Source of the DNA: Enhygromyxa salina
Lineage (GTDB): Bacteria; Myxococcota_A; Polyangia; Nannocystales; Nannocystaceae
Length of the DNA stretch: 64,000 bases
Assembly (NCBI RefSeq): GCF_002994615.1
Contig: NZ_PVNK01000165.1
Coordinates: 1-64,000, forward strand
Direction of reading: 5' to 3'
Under the pieces are notes generated by a model that had not been told where the DNA came from, did no database searches, and was given only the letters and a program-made list of their open reading frames with translations. Positions 17,774 through 28,445 of the stretch are shown piece after piece. Position numbers and translations under genes: made by a program. The stretch's first letter is position 1, and each line of letters begins with the position of its first letter.

Positions 17774-18124
17774 CCCACGGATCAGACGGCGAAGCTCATA
17801 CCAGCCCACCGAGGCGGTGCGTGGCGCCGTCGCTGACGGCCGGGAGCAAGACCAAGCCCCCCTTGGGGCCCCACGGATCAGACGGCGAAGCTCATACCAG
17901 CCCACCGAGCGAGGGAGCGCAGCGACCGAGCGACCGGCCGCGGAGCGGCCGTGCGTGGCGCCGTCGCTGACGGCCGGGAGCAAGACCAAGCCCCCCTTGG
18001 GGGGCCACGGATCAGACGGCGAAGCTCATACCAGCCCACCGAGCGAGGGAGCGCAGCGACCGAGCGACCGGCCGCGGAGCGGCCGTGCGTGGCAGAGTCG
18101 CTGACGGCCGGGGGGGGTCTAAAC
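17774..18124 (-). repeat. Gene-3'-end hairpin repeat, tandem copies (about 134-bp period)
   Basis: Three consecutive copies of the same repeat, facing the previous one and abutting the 3' end of the PP2C gene. The marker CACGGATCAGACGGCGAAGC starts at 17776, 17872 and 18006, so the last two are spaced 134 bp and the first is shortened by about 38 bp. Each copy has the GGCCGCGGAGCGGCC stem and a CCCCCCTTGGGGGGCC stem. The array ends in GGTCTAAA just before the PP2C stop. Confidence 0.85.
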
Positions 18125-18129
18125 CAGCC

Positions 18130-18891
<762 letters not shown>

Positions 18892-19166
18892 GGTTCGGGC
18901 ATCTTAGTCGACTGGGGCCACCGGGGAAAAGGACCGCGCGGGTCACTCGGCAAGTCGGGCTCGTGAGCGCGGCCCCGACCTCGCGTCATTCACGCGATTT
19001 TGGCCCGGGGCGATCTCCGAGAACGCTGTACTCCGAGCCTGTCCCCGCGCGCCGACATCTCGCGCCAACCCGCCCAGGCCTTGCTTTTGAGCCCCATGAG
19101 GCCCAATCTGGGGGTCGGCTCCAGCCCCGGCTGAACATCTTGACATCTGCTCAGTGGTCAGCAAGC

Positions 19167-20591
19167 GTGACGACCGTGCCCAGGGTGCGCGCTCACCTGC
19201 TGACGATCGGCGACGAGTTGCTCTCGGGCGACATCGTCGACAAGAACAAGGCCTGGCTGGGCCGTCGCTGCCGTGCGCTGGGCCTCGAGGTCGTCCGCGC
19301 GACCACGGTGCGCGATCGTCAACAAGAGATCGTCGACGCGATCCACGTGGCGGCGGGTGACGCCCAGGTCTGCCTGGTCTCGGGCGGCCTCGGGCCCACG
19401 ACCGACGATCTCACGGCCGCATCCGCCGCGGTCGCGGCCGGGGTCGGCCTGGTCCGGGATCAGGGCCTCGCAGATCGGCTCACGGACTTCTTCGCGTCCC
19501 GGGGCCGCGAGCTCGTCGAGACCAACCTCAAGCAGGCCGACCTCCCGGCCGGGGCCAGCGTGCTCGACAACCCGATCGGCACCGCGGCCGGCTTCGCCCT
19601 CGACGTGCGCAGCCCCGACGCCGAGGGAGCACTCGGGGCCGGGGCCGGGGCCGGGCCCGGGTGCTGGCTGTTCTCGATGCCCGGGGTCCCGCGTGAGCTC
19701 CACCTCATGATGCGCGAGCAGGTCGAGCCCCGGCTCCGCGAGCGCTTCGAGCTCGAGCCGATCCCGCGCCGGATCTACCGGGCGCTCGGCAGCGGCGAGT
19801 CCACGGTCCAGCACAACGTCGAGGCCGTGCTCGCGGCCGCCCGTGAGCGCTCGCCGGGCCTGGCCAACATGTTCGTCCACTTCCGGGCCCGCTACCCGGA
19901 GGTCCAGCTGATCCTCGAGGCCACGCCCGGCCAAGCGGGAGCGGGCGCGGGCGCGGGCGCGAGCGCGGCCGAGCTCGCCACCCTCGACGAGCCCCTCGCG
20001 CAGGCGATCGGTCCGGCCCTGTACGCGATCGAGGGCGACGCCGTCGACGCGGGCGAGGGCTCCGGCGAGCTCGCCGGGCTGCTCGTGCGCAAGCTGATCG
20101 AAGAGGGCCTGACCCTCGCCACGGCCGAGTCGTGCACCGGGGGCGGCGTCGGCCAGACGGTCACCAGCGTGTCCGGGAGCTCGGCCTGCTTCGTCGGCGG
20201 CGTGATCTCCTACTCGAACGCCGTGAAGATCGCCCAGCTCGGCGTGCCCGAGCGCGTCCTCGAGGCTCACGGCGCCGTGTCCGAGCCGGTCGCCCGCGCG
20301 ATGGCCGAGGGCGTCCGCGCCCGCCTCGGCGCCGACATCGGCGTGTCGACCACCGGCGTCGCCGGTCCCGGCGGCGGCACCGAAGCCAAGCCCGTCGGCA
20401 CCGTCGACGTCGCCGTGGCGACCGCCGAGGGCACCACCTACAAGCGCCTGCGCCTGTTCGGTCGGCGCGAGACCGTCCGCTACGCCACGATCATGTGGGC
20501 GCTCAAGCTGATCTGGGACCAGCTCCCCGGTCAGAGCTCCAAGCAAACCCCCGCTCCGGCCGGGTCTGCCCCTGCGCAGACCGCCGACTGA
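19167..20591 (+). CDS. cinA: CinA: nicotinamide-nucleotide amidase/pyrophosphatase-type competence-damage protein
   Basis: A 474-aa two-domain protein. GTG at 19167 ([19 protein letters not shown]) is chosen because it opens the conserved domain directly; the frame extends further upstream without family features. The N-terminal MoaB/MogA-like domain has [27 protein letters not shown] and the [10 protein letters not shown] motif. The C-terminal PncC domain has [22 protein letters not shown] and [17 protein letters not shown]. Gly/Ala-rich insertions (GAGAGAGP and GAGAGAGAS) sit between the conserved parts. In many bacteria CinA recycles nicotinamide nucleotides and lies next to recA, as here (101-bp gap); a shared transcript is likely. 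Confidence 0.93.
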   Translation: MTTVPRVRAHLLTIGDELLSGDIVDKNKAWLGRRCRALGLEVVRATTVRDRQQEIVDAIHVAAGDAQVCLVSGGLGPTTDDLTAASAAVAAGVGLVRDQGLADRLTDFFASRGRELVETNLKQADLPAGASVLDNPIGTAAGFALDVRSPDAEGALGAGAGAGPGCWLFSMPGVPRELHLMMREQVEPRLRERFELEPIPRRIYRALGSGESTVQHNVEAVLAAARERSPGLANMFVHFRARYPEVQLILEATPGQAGAGAGAGASAAELATLDEPLAQAIGPALYAIEGDAVDAGEGSGELAGLLVRKLIEEGLTLATAESCTGGGVGQTVTSVSGSSACFVGGVISYSNAVKIAQLGVPERVLEAHGAVSEPVARAMAEGVRARLGADIGVSTTGVAGPGGGTEAKPVGTVDVAVATAEGTTYKRLRLFGRRETVRYATIMWALKLIWDQLPGQSSKQTPAPAGSAPAQTAD

Positions 20592-20605
20592 GCATCTTGT
20601 CTCGT

Positions 20606-20620
20606 TCGGACAACGTCCGA
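20606..20620. promoter_or_regulatory. Candidate operator upstream of recA (perfect palindrome)
   Basis: TCGGAC-AAC-GTCCGA, a perfect 6+6 palindrome with a 3-bp centre, lies 73 bp before the recA start and 15 bp after the cinA stop. Position and symmetry suit a damage-response repressor site, but it does not match a LexA box known to me for this group. Confidence 0.4.
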
Positions 20621-20692
20621 CCCCCGACCCCGCGCTAGGGTCCCCCCACACCGGGCCCTGCCCCAACCCAGCCTTTCCCCGAGAACCGCACC

Positions 20693-21865
<1,173 letters not shown>

Positions 21866-21891
21866 GCCCCCAGCCGCGCCCCCGAGCAGCC

Positions 21892-22413
21892 TCAGGAGTC
21901 TCGCCGCACGATGTAGCGGGCGAGCTCCATGTTGACTCGGGGGTGGGTGAACATGCCGAGGTACTGCATGCCGCACCTGCGCATGACCGCGATCGAGGCC
22001 GCGTTTTCGGGCATCGCGCAGGCGTCGACCGCGGTCTGTCCGAGGGTCGTGAACGCGTGCTCGAGCAGCACCCGCGAGCCCTCGGTTGCGAGCCCGCGGC
22101 CCCAGACCTCGCGGCGCAGGCGGTAGCCGAGCTCGAGGATCTGGTCGTCGAACACGCTCGGCCGGAGGTGAAACCAGCCCAAGAACGCGCCGGCCTCGGA
22201 GCCCGCGAACGCGCTGAAGTAGCCGAAGGGCCGCCCCACCCACGCGCGCATGCGGGGCAGGAGCTCGCGCTCGTAGACGCTGCGCGGGTTGGGCTGGCCG
22301 CCGCTGATGTAGCGCATGACCTCGGGGTCGGCGTCGAGGGCCACGAGCTCGTCGAGGTCCGCCTCCTCGACGGGTCGGAGCCACATCCGGGGGGTCTCGA
22401 AGGTCTGATACAT
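21892..22413 (-). CDS. GNAT-family N-acetyltransferase (RimJ/RimL type)
   Basis: A 173-aa acetyl-CoA-dependent acetyltransferase. The start [20 protein letters not shown] is the normal first strand-helix of RimJ/RimL-like GNATs. The acetyl-CoA loop is recognisable as [22 protein letters not shown] (the R/QxxGxG/A equivalent is WGRGLA), and the C-terminal [22 protein letters not shown] strand-helix is characteristic (NxxSxxVxxKxGF). The target may be a ribosomal protein N-terminus or a small molecule. It is convergent with recA and divergent from the deaminase gene. Confidence 0.88.
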   Translation of the reverse strand: MYQTFETPRMWLRPVEEADLDELVALDADPEVMRYISGGQPNPRSVYERELLPRMRAWVGRPFGYFSAFAGSEAGAFLGWFHLRPSVFDDQILELGYRLRREVWGRGLATEGSRVLLEHAFTTLGQTAVDACAMPENAASIAVMRRCGMQYLGMFTHPRVNMELARYIVRRDS

Positions 22414-22566
22414 CGTCGGCCGATACCCTGGCCGATCGCCGCGGGCGGAGCAAGGCGCCGGGCTCGGGGCCTCGCTCGCGGCGCCCGGAGCTCCTTACGA
22501 CCGTGCCGCGAGCGCCCCGACCCCTCGAGCTGGCCAGCAAAATAATAAACGGCGACACTGCGGGCG

Positions 22567-23019
22567 ATGGACCTCAAGTGGGACCGACGGTTCTTGGCGC
22601 TCGCCCACCACATCTCGCAGTGGAGCAAGGATCCCTCGACGCAGGTCGGCTGCGTGGTCGTCGGCCCGGACCGAGAGATCCGCAGCACCGGCTTCAACGG
22701 GCTGCCGCGCGGCATCGAGGACACGGTCGAGCGGCTCGGCACGCGCGAGCTCAAGTACCCGCTGATCTGCCACGCCGAGGAGAACGCGATCATGCACGCG
22801 GCCCGGATCGGCGTCGCGCTCAAGGGCTGCATGGCCTACGTGACCTGGCCGCCGTGCACCCGCTGCGCGCGCTCGCTGATCCAAGCCGGGGTCGACGAGG
22901 TCGTGTACCCGGGGCCGATCGAGATCCCCGAGCGCTGGGAGGAGGACTTTCGGATCAGCAAGGCGATGTTCGACGAGGCCGGGGTCTCGGTCCGCGAGGT
23001 CGACACCCGCGAGGGCTGA
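22567..23019 (+). CDS. dCMP deaminase (cytidine/deoxycytidylate deaminase family)
   Basis: A 150-aa zinc enzyme predicted to convert dCMP to dUMP for thymidylate synthesis. The zinc site is complete: HAEENA with the metal-binding His at about residue 69 and the catalytic Glu two residues on, and PPCTRCAR with Cys at about 97 and 100. Substrate-side segments match ComEB/dCMP deaminases: [17 protein letters not shown] and [12 protein letters not shown]. The second zinc site of phage T4-type enzymes is not obvious. Start ATG at 22567 is 153 bp from the divergent GNAT start. Confidence 0.9.
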   Translation: MDLKWDRRFLALAHHISQWSKDPSTQVGCVVVGPDREIRSTGFNGLPRGIEDTVERLGTRELKYPLICHAEENAIMHAARIGVALKGCMAYVTWPPCTRCARSLIQAGVDEVVYPGPIEIPERWEEDFRISKAMFDEAGVSVREVDTREG

Positions 23020-23085
23020 GCGCGGGCCCGCCGATCGGGGGCGCACAGCGGGCGGCGGCGCCGACCTCACGGTCGAGGAGAAGGC

Positions 23086-23820
23086 TCAGCCTGACTCGCC
23101 GTCGCCGGCCTCACCCTCGGGCACTTCGTCTGCCTCGGTCACCTCGATCACCTCTGCGCCGCCGCGGCTTCGGGCCGGCGCGGTGTACGAGTAGGCCGCC
23201 CGCACGTCCCCGTCGAGCAGCGCCCGGAGCTCGCCGAGCACGGCGCCGAGCTGGGACACGCCGTTGGATCGGCGGAATCGAAACAGGTCTCGAGCCCGGG
23301 CGAGCTCGACGGTCTGCGCCTCCCAACCCGTCACGGCCTTCTCGAGCTCGTCGATCGCCCCCGCGAGCGTCGCCTTCCCCTGCTCGAGGGTCGCGCGTAG
23401 CTCGTCGGCCTCGGGGTGGGCGCTGACCTGCTCCGAGGCCAAGAGGTCGTCGGTCGCCGAGTGGAGGGTGGACAGGCGGTCGAGCTGCGCGCGACCACGG
23501 GGCGCGGTCAGATAGTTGAGGCCGCGGGAGAACAGCCGATCGACCACGAAGGTCACGTCCTCCACGACATCGACTTGCCTGCGGTAGCGCCGGACCTTGC
23601 GGTCGCCGATCTCGTCCTTGTGGTCGCGCAGCGCCCGGGCTCGAACCTCGTCGCGCCGCGCATCGGTCAGGAGCGCCTGGGCCTCGTCGACGCCCTTCAG
23701 GACCGTCTCGACAGACTCCGCGATACCCGCCGTCTTGGGATCTGCCGCGAGTCGCGCGCTGAAGTAGACGAGTTGGTCGGTATAGGTTTCGTACTTTTCA
23801 TTACCTTTTGGCAGTGCCAT
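23086..23820 (-). CDS. Hypothetical helical/coiled-coil protein
   Basis: A 244-aa protein of unknown function. ATG at 23820 (MALPKGNEKYETYTDQL) is preferred to one 75 bp upstream, which would add an unlikely Leu-rich extension. Almost the whole chain is predicted helical and rich in Ala, Arg, Glu and Leu (ALLTDARRDEVRARALRDHKDEIGDRKVRRY...), followed by a shorter C-terminal segment ending in acidic EADEVPEGEAGDGESG. No signal peptide, membrane helix or catalytic motif was seen. It stands alone, convergent with the deaminase gene. Confidence 0.65.
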   Translation of the reverse strand: MALPKGNEKYETYTDQLVYFSARLAADPKTAGIAESVETVLKGVDEAQALLTDARRDEVRARALRDHKDEIGDRKVRRYRRQVDVVEDVTFVVDRLFSRGLNYLTAPRGRAQLDRLSTLHSATDDLLASEQVSAHPEADELRATLEQGKATLAGAIDELEKAVTGWEAQTVELARARDLFRFRRSNGVSQLGAVLGELRALLDGDVRAAYSYTAPARSRGGAEVIEVTEADEVPEGEAGDGESG

Positions 23821-24339
23821 GAGGCGCGACGCTAGCAACCTTTCTGCCGGGGACAAACTGAGCAGGGGGTGCATGGCTGGCCTTGGAAGCCACAAAATCC
23901 GCTCAGAACACCGTCTTCGGCGGTTCAGGGGCGCTGGAGGCGCGGCGAAATTGCCGCTTCATCCGGGCGACAACCCCGCCCGTGCGGCGGGGGCGCACCG
24001 TCCCGCGCCTGGGCCTTGGAGCGAGGTGGACAAGCTGCGCGTCCGCTGACTTGGCGGGTGTGACAACACGGCGAGGCGGTGACTCGGCGGGGGTGATCGC
24101 GGTGGCAGCCGGGTCGCTGCGTGAGTCGTGGGGCGCGGCGGGAGGGCACGGCCGACGCGGGCGTGAAGCGAGGGGCCCGGCGAGGGTGCCCGCGCGAGTT
24201 GGGTCTGAAGTCGACGGCGACGCGGGTTGGCCAAGCAATTGGGGCGGCGCGCTGCCTCGAGCTGCGTGGCGCGTGCAAAGCGTGCGCCTAGTGCCTCGCT
24301 CTGCTTGACGCCGTGCCACCGGCCTTGGGATGCTTGGGT
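23821..24339. other. Gene-free divergent region
   Basis: A 519-bp gap between the leftward coiled-coil gene and the rightward metalloprotease operon. All six frames have small ORFs in the central GC-rich part, but none has a plausible start with coding-like features. It should contain the promoters of both flanking units; none was recognised. Confidence 0.4.
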
Positions 24340-26673
24340 ATGAGGCGACCCCCCGAAGTGACATCGGCGACGAGACGACGCATCACGACTGGCCTGATGT
24401 TCGTGCTCTGTTCGTGTTCATCTGACAGTGATCTCCCTCCGTTGGGAGAGACCGGTGGGACGACGGTCGGTGAACAAGAACAGCCGCTGCCAGGAGGCGC
24501 TGGCTGTGAGAACCACTGGTACGACTACGATGGTGCCGTGGTGGCGCTGGAGTCCAATAATTCGGAGGCCCAGTCTGGCTCCCTGGCGGATCATCAAGGC
24601 GTCATTGAATTCACTGCGCCACCAAGGACCATTCGTCCGGAAAAACAGGGGACCATCGATCCTCACTTTGCCGACTTGACCTTTGACGAGTTCGCAGATC
24701 TCCATGCGACTCCATTCGGAAGCGACTGGTTCGTCGATGGTGACCAGCCGATGACCGATGCAGGCCTTCATGCACTTTATGATTCTCTGCAGACACAGGC
24801 TTCCAACTCCCCGCCAGGCGAGTCGACGCCAGTGGCATCTAACTACGAAGTGGAAGGTTTTGACGCCGCCTGGAGTGCCGGCAGGAAGCTGTCGCTCACC
24901 TGGTGTATTGGCCGCATCATGCCTTCGCCTTTGGTGGATTCTGACACGCACCAAGAACACCTTGCGCGCGCTGTAGAAACCATGGAGTGGGCTGCCCGTG
25001 CATGGGAGCGTACAGGAGACGTCAACTTCATTCACCTGACTGAATATGACAGCCCTGAGTCCCAGAATTCGGGGAACTGCCAACCCGGAGAGAACGGTGT
25101 TGTTCTTCGCGTACGGACAGGGCCTGACTGTATCCAAGGTTGTGGGGCTGCCACTTATCCTGAGGCCATCCCGTACAATGAATTTGTTAGCCCCGAGGAC
25201 GTCGAGGGAACCGCCGAAATTGTTTTGGGCCTCCAGCGGTTCTTCAGCACCGAGACTGAGGCGCGCATCAACGCGCTGCATGAACTCGGACACGTCATGG
25301 GGTTTACTCATGAGCACTTGCAGTGGGTGGGCGAACAGGAGGGGGGGGCGTGCACGCTCTTGAGCCAGATTCCATGGCGAGGAGTGACGCCGCCCGATCC
25401 AGATTCCGTCATGGCATATGATACGTGTGTCGGGGTCAACAAGAATTTGCCCCGCTTATCGCCCTGGGACAGGCTCGGGTCTTTCTACACCTACAGTTGG
25501 GGCCATCGTCGCTCCCTGATGATGAGTGCCGTCAGTGGAGTCAGTGACTACGCCTACGATGGGTCTGGGCGAACCGGTGTTCTTTGGCAGAAAACGAAGG
25601 ATCCAGAACTCGAGGTTTGGACGTCGATGGGGGAAGCCGGCGAGGCGATCGAGTTCGCCGTCGAATACAAGTGTGTCGACGGTTCCACGCCTCCGTGTTC
25701 GAGTTCATTCGACGTCGAAGGGCGTACTCGTCCAGTCAATGCTCACCTCGCTGGCACCGTCAGTGATCTGGACGTTTTGTTCAACGGCCCCGGCCCGGTC
25801 CTCGCTGACTGGCTTGTGCTCAACGATGGCGTCGCCCTCGACCCCTGGAATATTGATCTTGACGGCTACGCGGTGCCCGTAGTTGGTAGCTTCACGTCGG
25901 GGATCGGTGATCAGATCCTCCTGTATCGTCCAGGCGTCGAGGATGACCCTCTTCTCGTCCTGGATGACTCAGGCTTGTTGGCGATTCCCATGAACCATGC
26001 GGGATACGCATATCCACTCGCGGGTCGATACCGAGGTTTTGGCGGCGGAGGGAATGATATCCTGTGGTACGATCCGCAGTATGTCGAGTTTTCGGTCTGG
26101 CAGTGGATCGCCGGGAATCCCTTCGATTACATCGAGAGTGGTCCTGCGGACGCGGGGAGCCTCGGGCTCGCAGATGACGCCGAGTACGTGCCGATCCTCG
26201 GAGACTTTAACGGTGACGAGATGACCGATATTTTCTGGTACTCAGCTGGTGTTTCCGCCGATGTCATGTGGTGGTCAGTCAGCAACCAAGATGCGGTGAT
26301 TTTTGAGGCGGCCGATGTGCAGATCGACGGCGAGTATCGTCCGTTCGTGGGTGACTTCGATGGCAATGGGGTCTCCGATATTCTCTGGTTCGCATCCTAC
26401 GCAGAGGCGGTCAAAGAGACATCGAAGATATGGTACTTCTCCGAAGACGAGACGTTCGCATCAGTCACGTTGTCGACAAACCTCGACTACAGCCCCTACG
26501 TCGCGGATTTTGACGGTGATGGCTGTTCCGATATCCTCTGGTATAAACCAGACAATCCGAAGCACGAGAGCCCGTTGTGGCGATGCGTGCCGAACCAGCG
26601 TGACTTCGTCTGCGAGCCACCCGTGACGACACCCACCAGCGCGTACCCCGTCGGATTCGGAGGCGCCTACTAA
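24340..26673 (+). CDS. Secreted metzincin-like zinc metalloprotease lipoprotein with FG-GAP-type repeats
   Basis: A 777-aa protein. ATG at 24340 gives a lipoprotein-type signal (RRRITTGLMFVLCS-C); an in-frame GTG 27 bp upstream is the alternative. The catalytic domain has the metzincin zinc motif HELGHVMGFTHEH (first His at residue 314) with Glu as general base, and a Met-turn candidate SVMAYD around residue 358. A Cys-containing region precedes the motif, as in matrixin/astacin-like enzymes. The C-terminal half has calcium-binding FG-GAP/VCBS-type repeats: GDFNGDEMTDIFWY (about 621), GDFDGNGVSDILWF (about 670) and ADFDGDGCSDILWY (about 722). Base composition is less GC-biased than in flanking housekeeping genes. 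It overlaps the next lipoprotein gene by 1 nt. Confidence 0.85.
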   Translation: MRRPPEVTSATRRRITTGLMFVLCSCSSDSDLPPLGETGGTTVGEQEQPLPGGAGCENHWYDYDGAVVALESNNSEAQSGSLADHQGVIEFTAPPRTIRPEKQGTIDPHFADLTFDEFADLHATPFGSDWFVDGDQPMTDAGLHALYDSLQTQASNSPPGESTPVASNYEVEGFDAAWSAGRKLSLTWCIGRIMPSPLVDSDTHQEHLARAVETMEWAARAWERTGDVNFIHLTEYDSPESQNSGNCQPGENGVVLRVRTGPDCIQGCGAATYPEAIPYNEFVSPEDVEGTAEIVLGLQRFFSTETEARINALHELGHVMGFTHEHLQWVGEQEGGACTLLSQIPWRGVTPPDPDSVMAYDTCVGVNKNLPRLSPWDRLGSFYTYSWGHRRSLMMSAVSGVSDYAYDGSGRTGVLWQKTKDPELEVWTSMGEAGEAIEFAVEYKCVDGSTPPCSSSFDVEGRTRPVNAHLAGTVSDLDVLFNGPGPVLADWLVLNDGVALDPWNIDLDGYAVPVVGSFTSGIGDQILLYRPGVEDDPLLVLDDSGLLAIPMNHAGYAYPLAGRYRGFGGGGNDILWYDPQYVEFSVWQWIAGNPFDYIESGPADAGSLGLADDAEYVPILGDFNGDEMTDIFWYSAGVSADVMWWSVSNQDAVIFEAADVQIDGEYRPFVGDFDGNGVSDILWFASYAEAVKETSKIWYFSEDETFASVTLSTNLDYSPYVADFDGDGCSDILWYKPDNPKHESPLWRCVPNQRDFVCEPPVTTPTSAYPVGFGGAY

Positions 26674-27062
26674 TGCCAACAAAATACGAGCTGTGGCTGG
26701 CAACCCTGACGCTCACGGTCGCGTGTAGCTCGCGTTCAGTAACCCAGGACTGTGACGGCATGTGTGAGCCCGCGGGGCCCGCGTTCCCGGGCGTCGGCGA
26801 GTGCGTGGAGGGGGTCTGCACACCAACCTACGGTGAATGCGCAGACAAGAGCGAGGTCTCGACATGCGCTGAAGTTTGTGAGGCAGAGGGGAGCGTCTGT
26901 GTGACCAACGGATGCGGAGGCCACACCTACCGAATTTACACCATCCTGGAGTGGTGCGAGGACCCTGACCGAATTGGCGTCGAGATCGCACACGACTGCA
27001 ACGAACCTGTCGACTGGCAGGTCAACGCCGCAGTCAAATGTTGCTGCGAACAGCGAGACTAG
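26673..27062 (+). CDS. Small Cys-rich lipoprotein
   Basis: A 129-aa protein with signal MPTKYELWLATLTLTVA and lipidation Cys at residue 18. The mature part has about sixteen cysteines (CDGMCEPAG, CADKSEVSTCAEVC, CVTNGCGG, KCCCEQ), so it is probably a compact disulfide-bonded exoprotein. No family recognised. It starts within the stop codon of the metalloprotease gene (TAATG), so the two are translationally coupled, and the next gene begins 1 nt after its own stop. It may act with, or inhibit, the protease; this is inference from coupling only. Confidence 0.7.
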   Translation: MPTKYELWLATLTLTVACSSRSVTQDCDGMCEPAGPAFPGVGECVEGVCTPTYGECADKSEVSTCAEVCEAEGSVCVTNGCGGHTYRIYTILEWCEDPDRIGVEIAHDCNEPVDWQVNAAVKCCCEQRD

Positions 27063-27063
27063 A

Positions 27064-27567
27064 ATGCGCAACCTCCCAACACTACTAATCGCCGTCGCCG
27101 CCCTTGGCTGCATTGAAGAAGACCCCACGACCGGCCCCCCGCTCGAGTCCGCACCCCTTTACCGGACCACGCCGGCCTTATGTGAAGATTGCCGCGTGCT
27201 CACACTTTATCGCAACCAGAGCGCGGTCGAGCTGCGCGCTCATCAACCCGACGGCAGCTTCGACGGACGGGCGACCGCGACCCTCTCGGACCCGACCAAC
27301 GACGAAGTGACGGAACGAATCTCCGCGCTGACCAGCGGCGCGCAGGGCCTCGGCGAGCTCCCGAGCGGTGTGCCGACGGATCTCCCCGTCATTGAGCTGT
27401 GGCTGCCCGGGCTCTCGATCAGCTACTCGACGGGCTACCCACCTACAGGCGTGGTTGAGCTCGACGAGACCTTGGCGGCGATCCTCGATGATCTGTCCCA
27501 CTGCCGCAGCAGCGAGCGCATGACCGTAGACGCAGACTGCGAGCAGCTCGCCTACGTCCCGGATTGA
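27064..27567 (+). CDS. Putative lipoprotein, third gene of the metalloprotease operon
   Basis: A 167-aa protein. ATG at 27064, 1 nt after the preceding stop, is chosen over an upstream in-frame start because it gives a standard lipoprotein signal (RNLPTLLIAVAALG-C, Cys at residue 16). The mature part is acidic with few cysteines (CEDC, CRSSE, CEQL) and contains a segment predicted as beta-strands (RVLTLYRNQSAVELRA, VIELWLPGLSISYST). No motif recognised. The tight spacing places it in one operon with the protease and the Cys-rich lipoprotein. Confidence 0.7.
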   Translation: MRNLPTLLIAVAALGCIEEDPTTGPPLESAPLYRTTPALCEDCRVLTLYRNQSAVELRAHQPDGSFDGRATATLSDPTNDEVTERISALTSGAQGLGELPSGVPTDLPVIELWLPGLSISYSTGYPPTGVVELDETLAAILDDLSHCRSSERMTVDADCEQLAYVPD

Positions 27568-27693
27568 GTCCGTCGCCGAGCTCGCGCCAGGGACGCCCGG
27601 CCCGCGACGGATACTGGAGCGCTTGGGCGCGACGTTGCGACGGACACGAAGGAGACGCTGCGCGCAGCCAGCGGTCCGGAGCCGCGCGGAGCC

Positions 27694-28056
27694 TCAGTCG
27701 GACTCGCCCTCGTAGATGCAGCCCGAGGTGCAGGTCTCGCGGACGACGATCTTGCTCAGGCCCGGGAGCGAGTCGCCGAGCTCGCGCCAGATCCAGCGGG
27801 CGAGGTTCTCGCTGGTGGGGTTGTCGAGGCCGGGGATCTCGTTGAGGTAGTGGTGGTCGAGGCGCTCGTAGAGCGGCTTGAAGGCCTGCTTGATGTCGGC
27901 GAAGTCGAGGACCCAGCCGCTCGCGGGGTCGACGGGGCCGCGGATGTGGACCTCGACGCGGAAGGAGTGGCCGTGGAGGCGGCCGCACTTGTGGCCCGGG
28001 GGGACGTTCGGGAGCAGGTGCGCGGCCTCGAAGCGGAACTCCTTGAAGACGTCCAT
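27694..28056 (-). CDS. queD: 6-carboxy-5,6,7,8-tetrahydropterin synthase (QueD)
   Basis: A 120-aa enzyme of the 6-pyruvoyl-tetrahydropterin synthase family that makes 6-carboxytetrahydropterin from dihydroneopterin triphosphate, the second step toward preQ0. ATG at 28056 ([15 protein letters not shown]) gives the family length. Zinc ligands are the His of FEAAHLL and the two of RLHGHSF; the catalytic Cys is in GHKCGRLHG; the LDHHYLNE and [12 protein letters not shown] segments are also conserved. The C-terminus [14 protein letters not shown] keeps the ExxxxxxxxY pattern. It is divergent from folE2, which supplies its substrate, across a 389-bp region, and probably belongs to the Dpd island. 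Confidence 0.92.
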   Translation of the reverse strand: MDVFKEFRFEAAHLLPNVPPGHKCGRLHGHSFRVEVHIRGPVDPASGWVLDFADIKQAFKPLYERLDHHYLNEIPGLDNPTSENLARWIWRELGDSLPGLSKIVVRETCTSGCIYEGESD

Positions 28057-28184
28057 GGCGGAGGGGGTTGTAGCACTTGGAGGAGTCTCGGCCCAGGGGT
28101 CATGACGCGCGCGGAGGTGGTGAATGTCCAACCGCGACAGTGCCGCGGCCTGGTCGCGATACTTTGCTTGATTGAACAAGTTCT

Positions 28185-28211
28185 AATGATTGGGACGTGA
28201 TCCCATTCATT
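28185..28211. promoter_or_regulatory. Candidate operator: inverted repeat in the queD-folE2 region
   Basis: AATGATTGGGA (28185-28195) and TCCCATTCATT (28201-28211) form 11-bp arms with one mismatch around 5 bp. It lies 128 bp upstream of queD and could bind a dimeric regulator or fold as a hairpin in a leader. No regulator gene is seen nearby. Confidence 0.4.
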
Positions 28212-28254
28212 GGGTAGTTGGGTGTGATGAATCCGAGGAGTCTAAATCGCAACG

Positions 28255-28283
28255 TTGTCCAATACATACGAGCTTCGGACAAT
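28255..28283 (+). promoter_or_regulatory. Candidate sigma-70-type promoter for folE2-dpd genes
   Basis: TTGTCC (28255-28260) and GACAAT (28278-28283) are separated by 17 bp, a reasonable -35/-10 pair reading toward folE2, which starts 163 bp downstream. TTGTCC is also mirrored by GGACAA at 28277-28282, so the segment may double as an operator. Confidence 0.35.
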
Positions 28284-28445
28284 AATCTAGGCAACTACGC
28301 GAACCGAGTCATGTGGGGCAACCGCGACGAACGAGGAGGCCGCCAACGGCGTCATAGGCGGTCGTAGGTGGCGGTTCCCGTAATTCGAGGCGGATCCGAT
28401 CGCGCGGGTTTATCGGCGCCAACATCTATGGTACGACACCGCGCT

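Larger units (their letters stand above)
28057..28445. other. Gene-free divergent region between queD and folE2
   Basis: This 389-bp region is noticeably less GC-rich than its surroundings and has no plausible gene. It contains an imperfect inverted repeat (28185-28211) and a promoter-like pair (28255-28283), listed separately, and must control both arms of the preQ0/Dpd modification genes. Confidence 0.5.
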
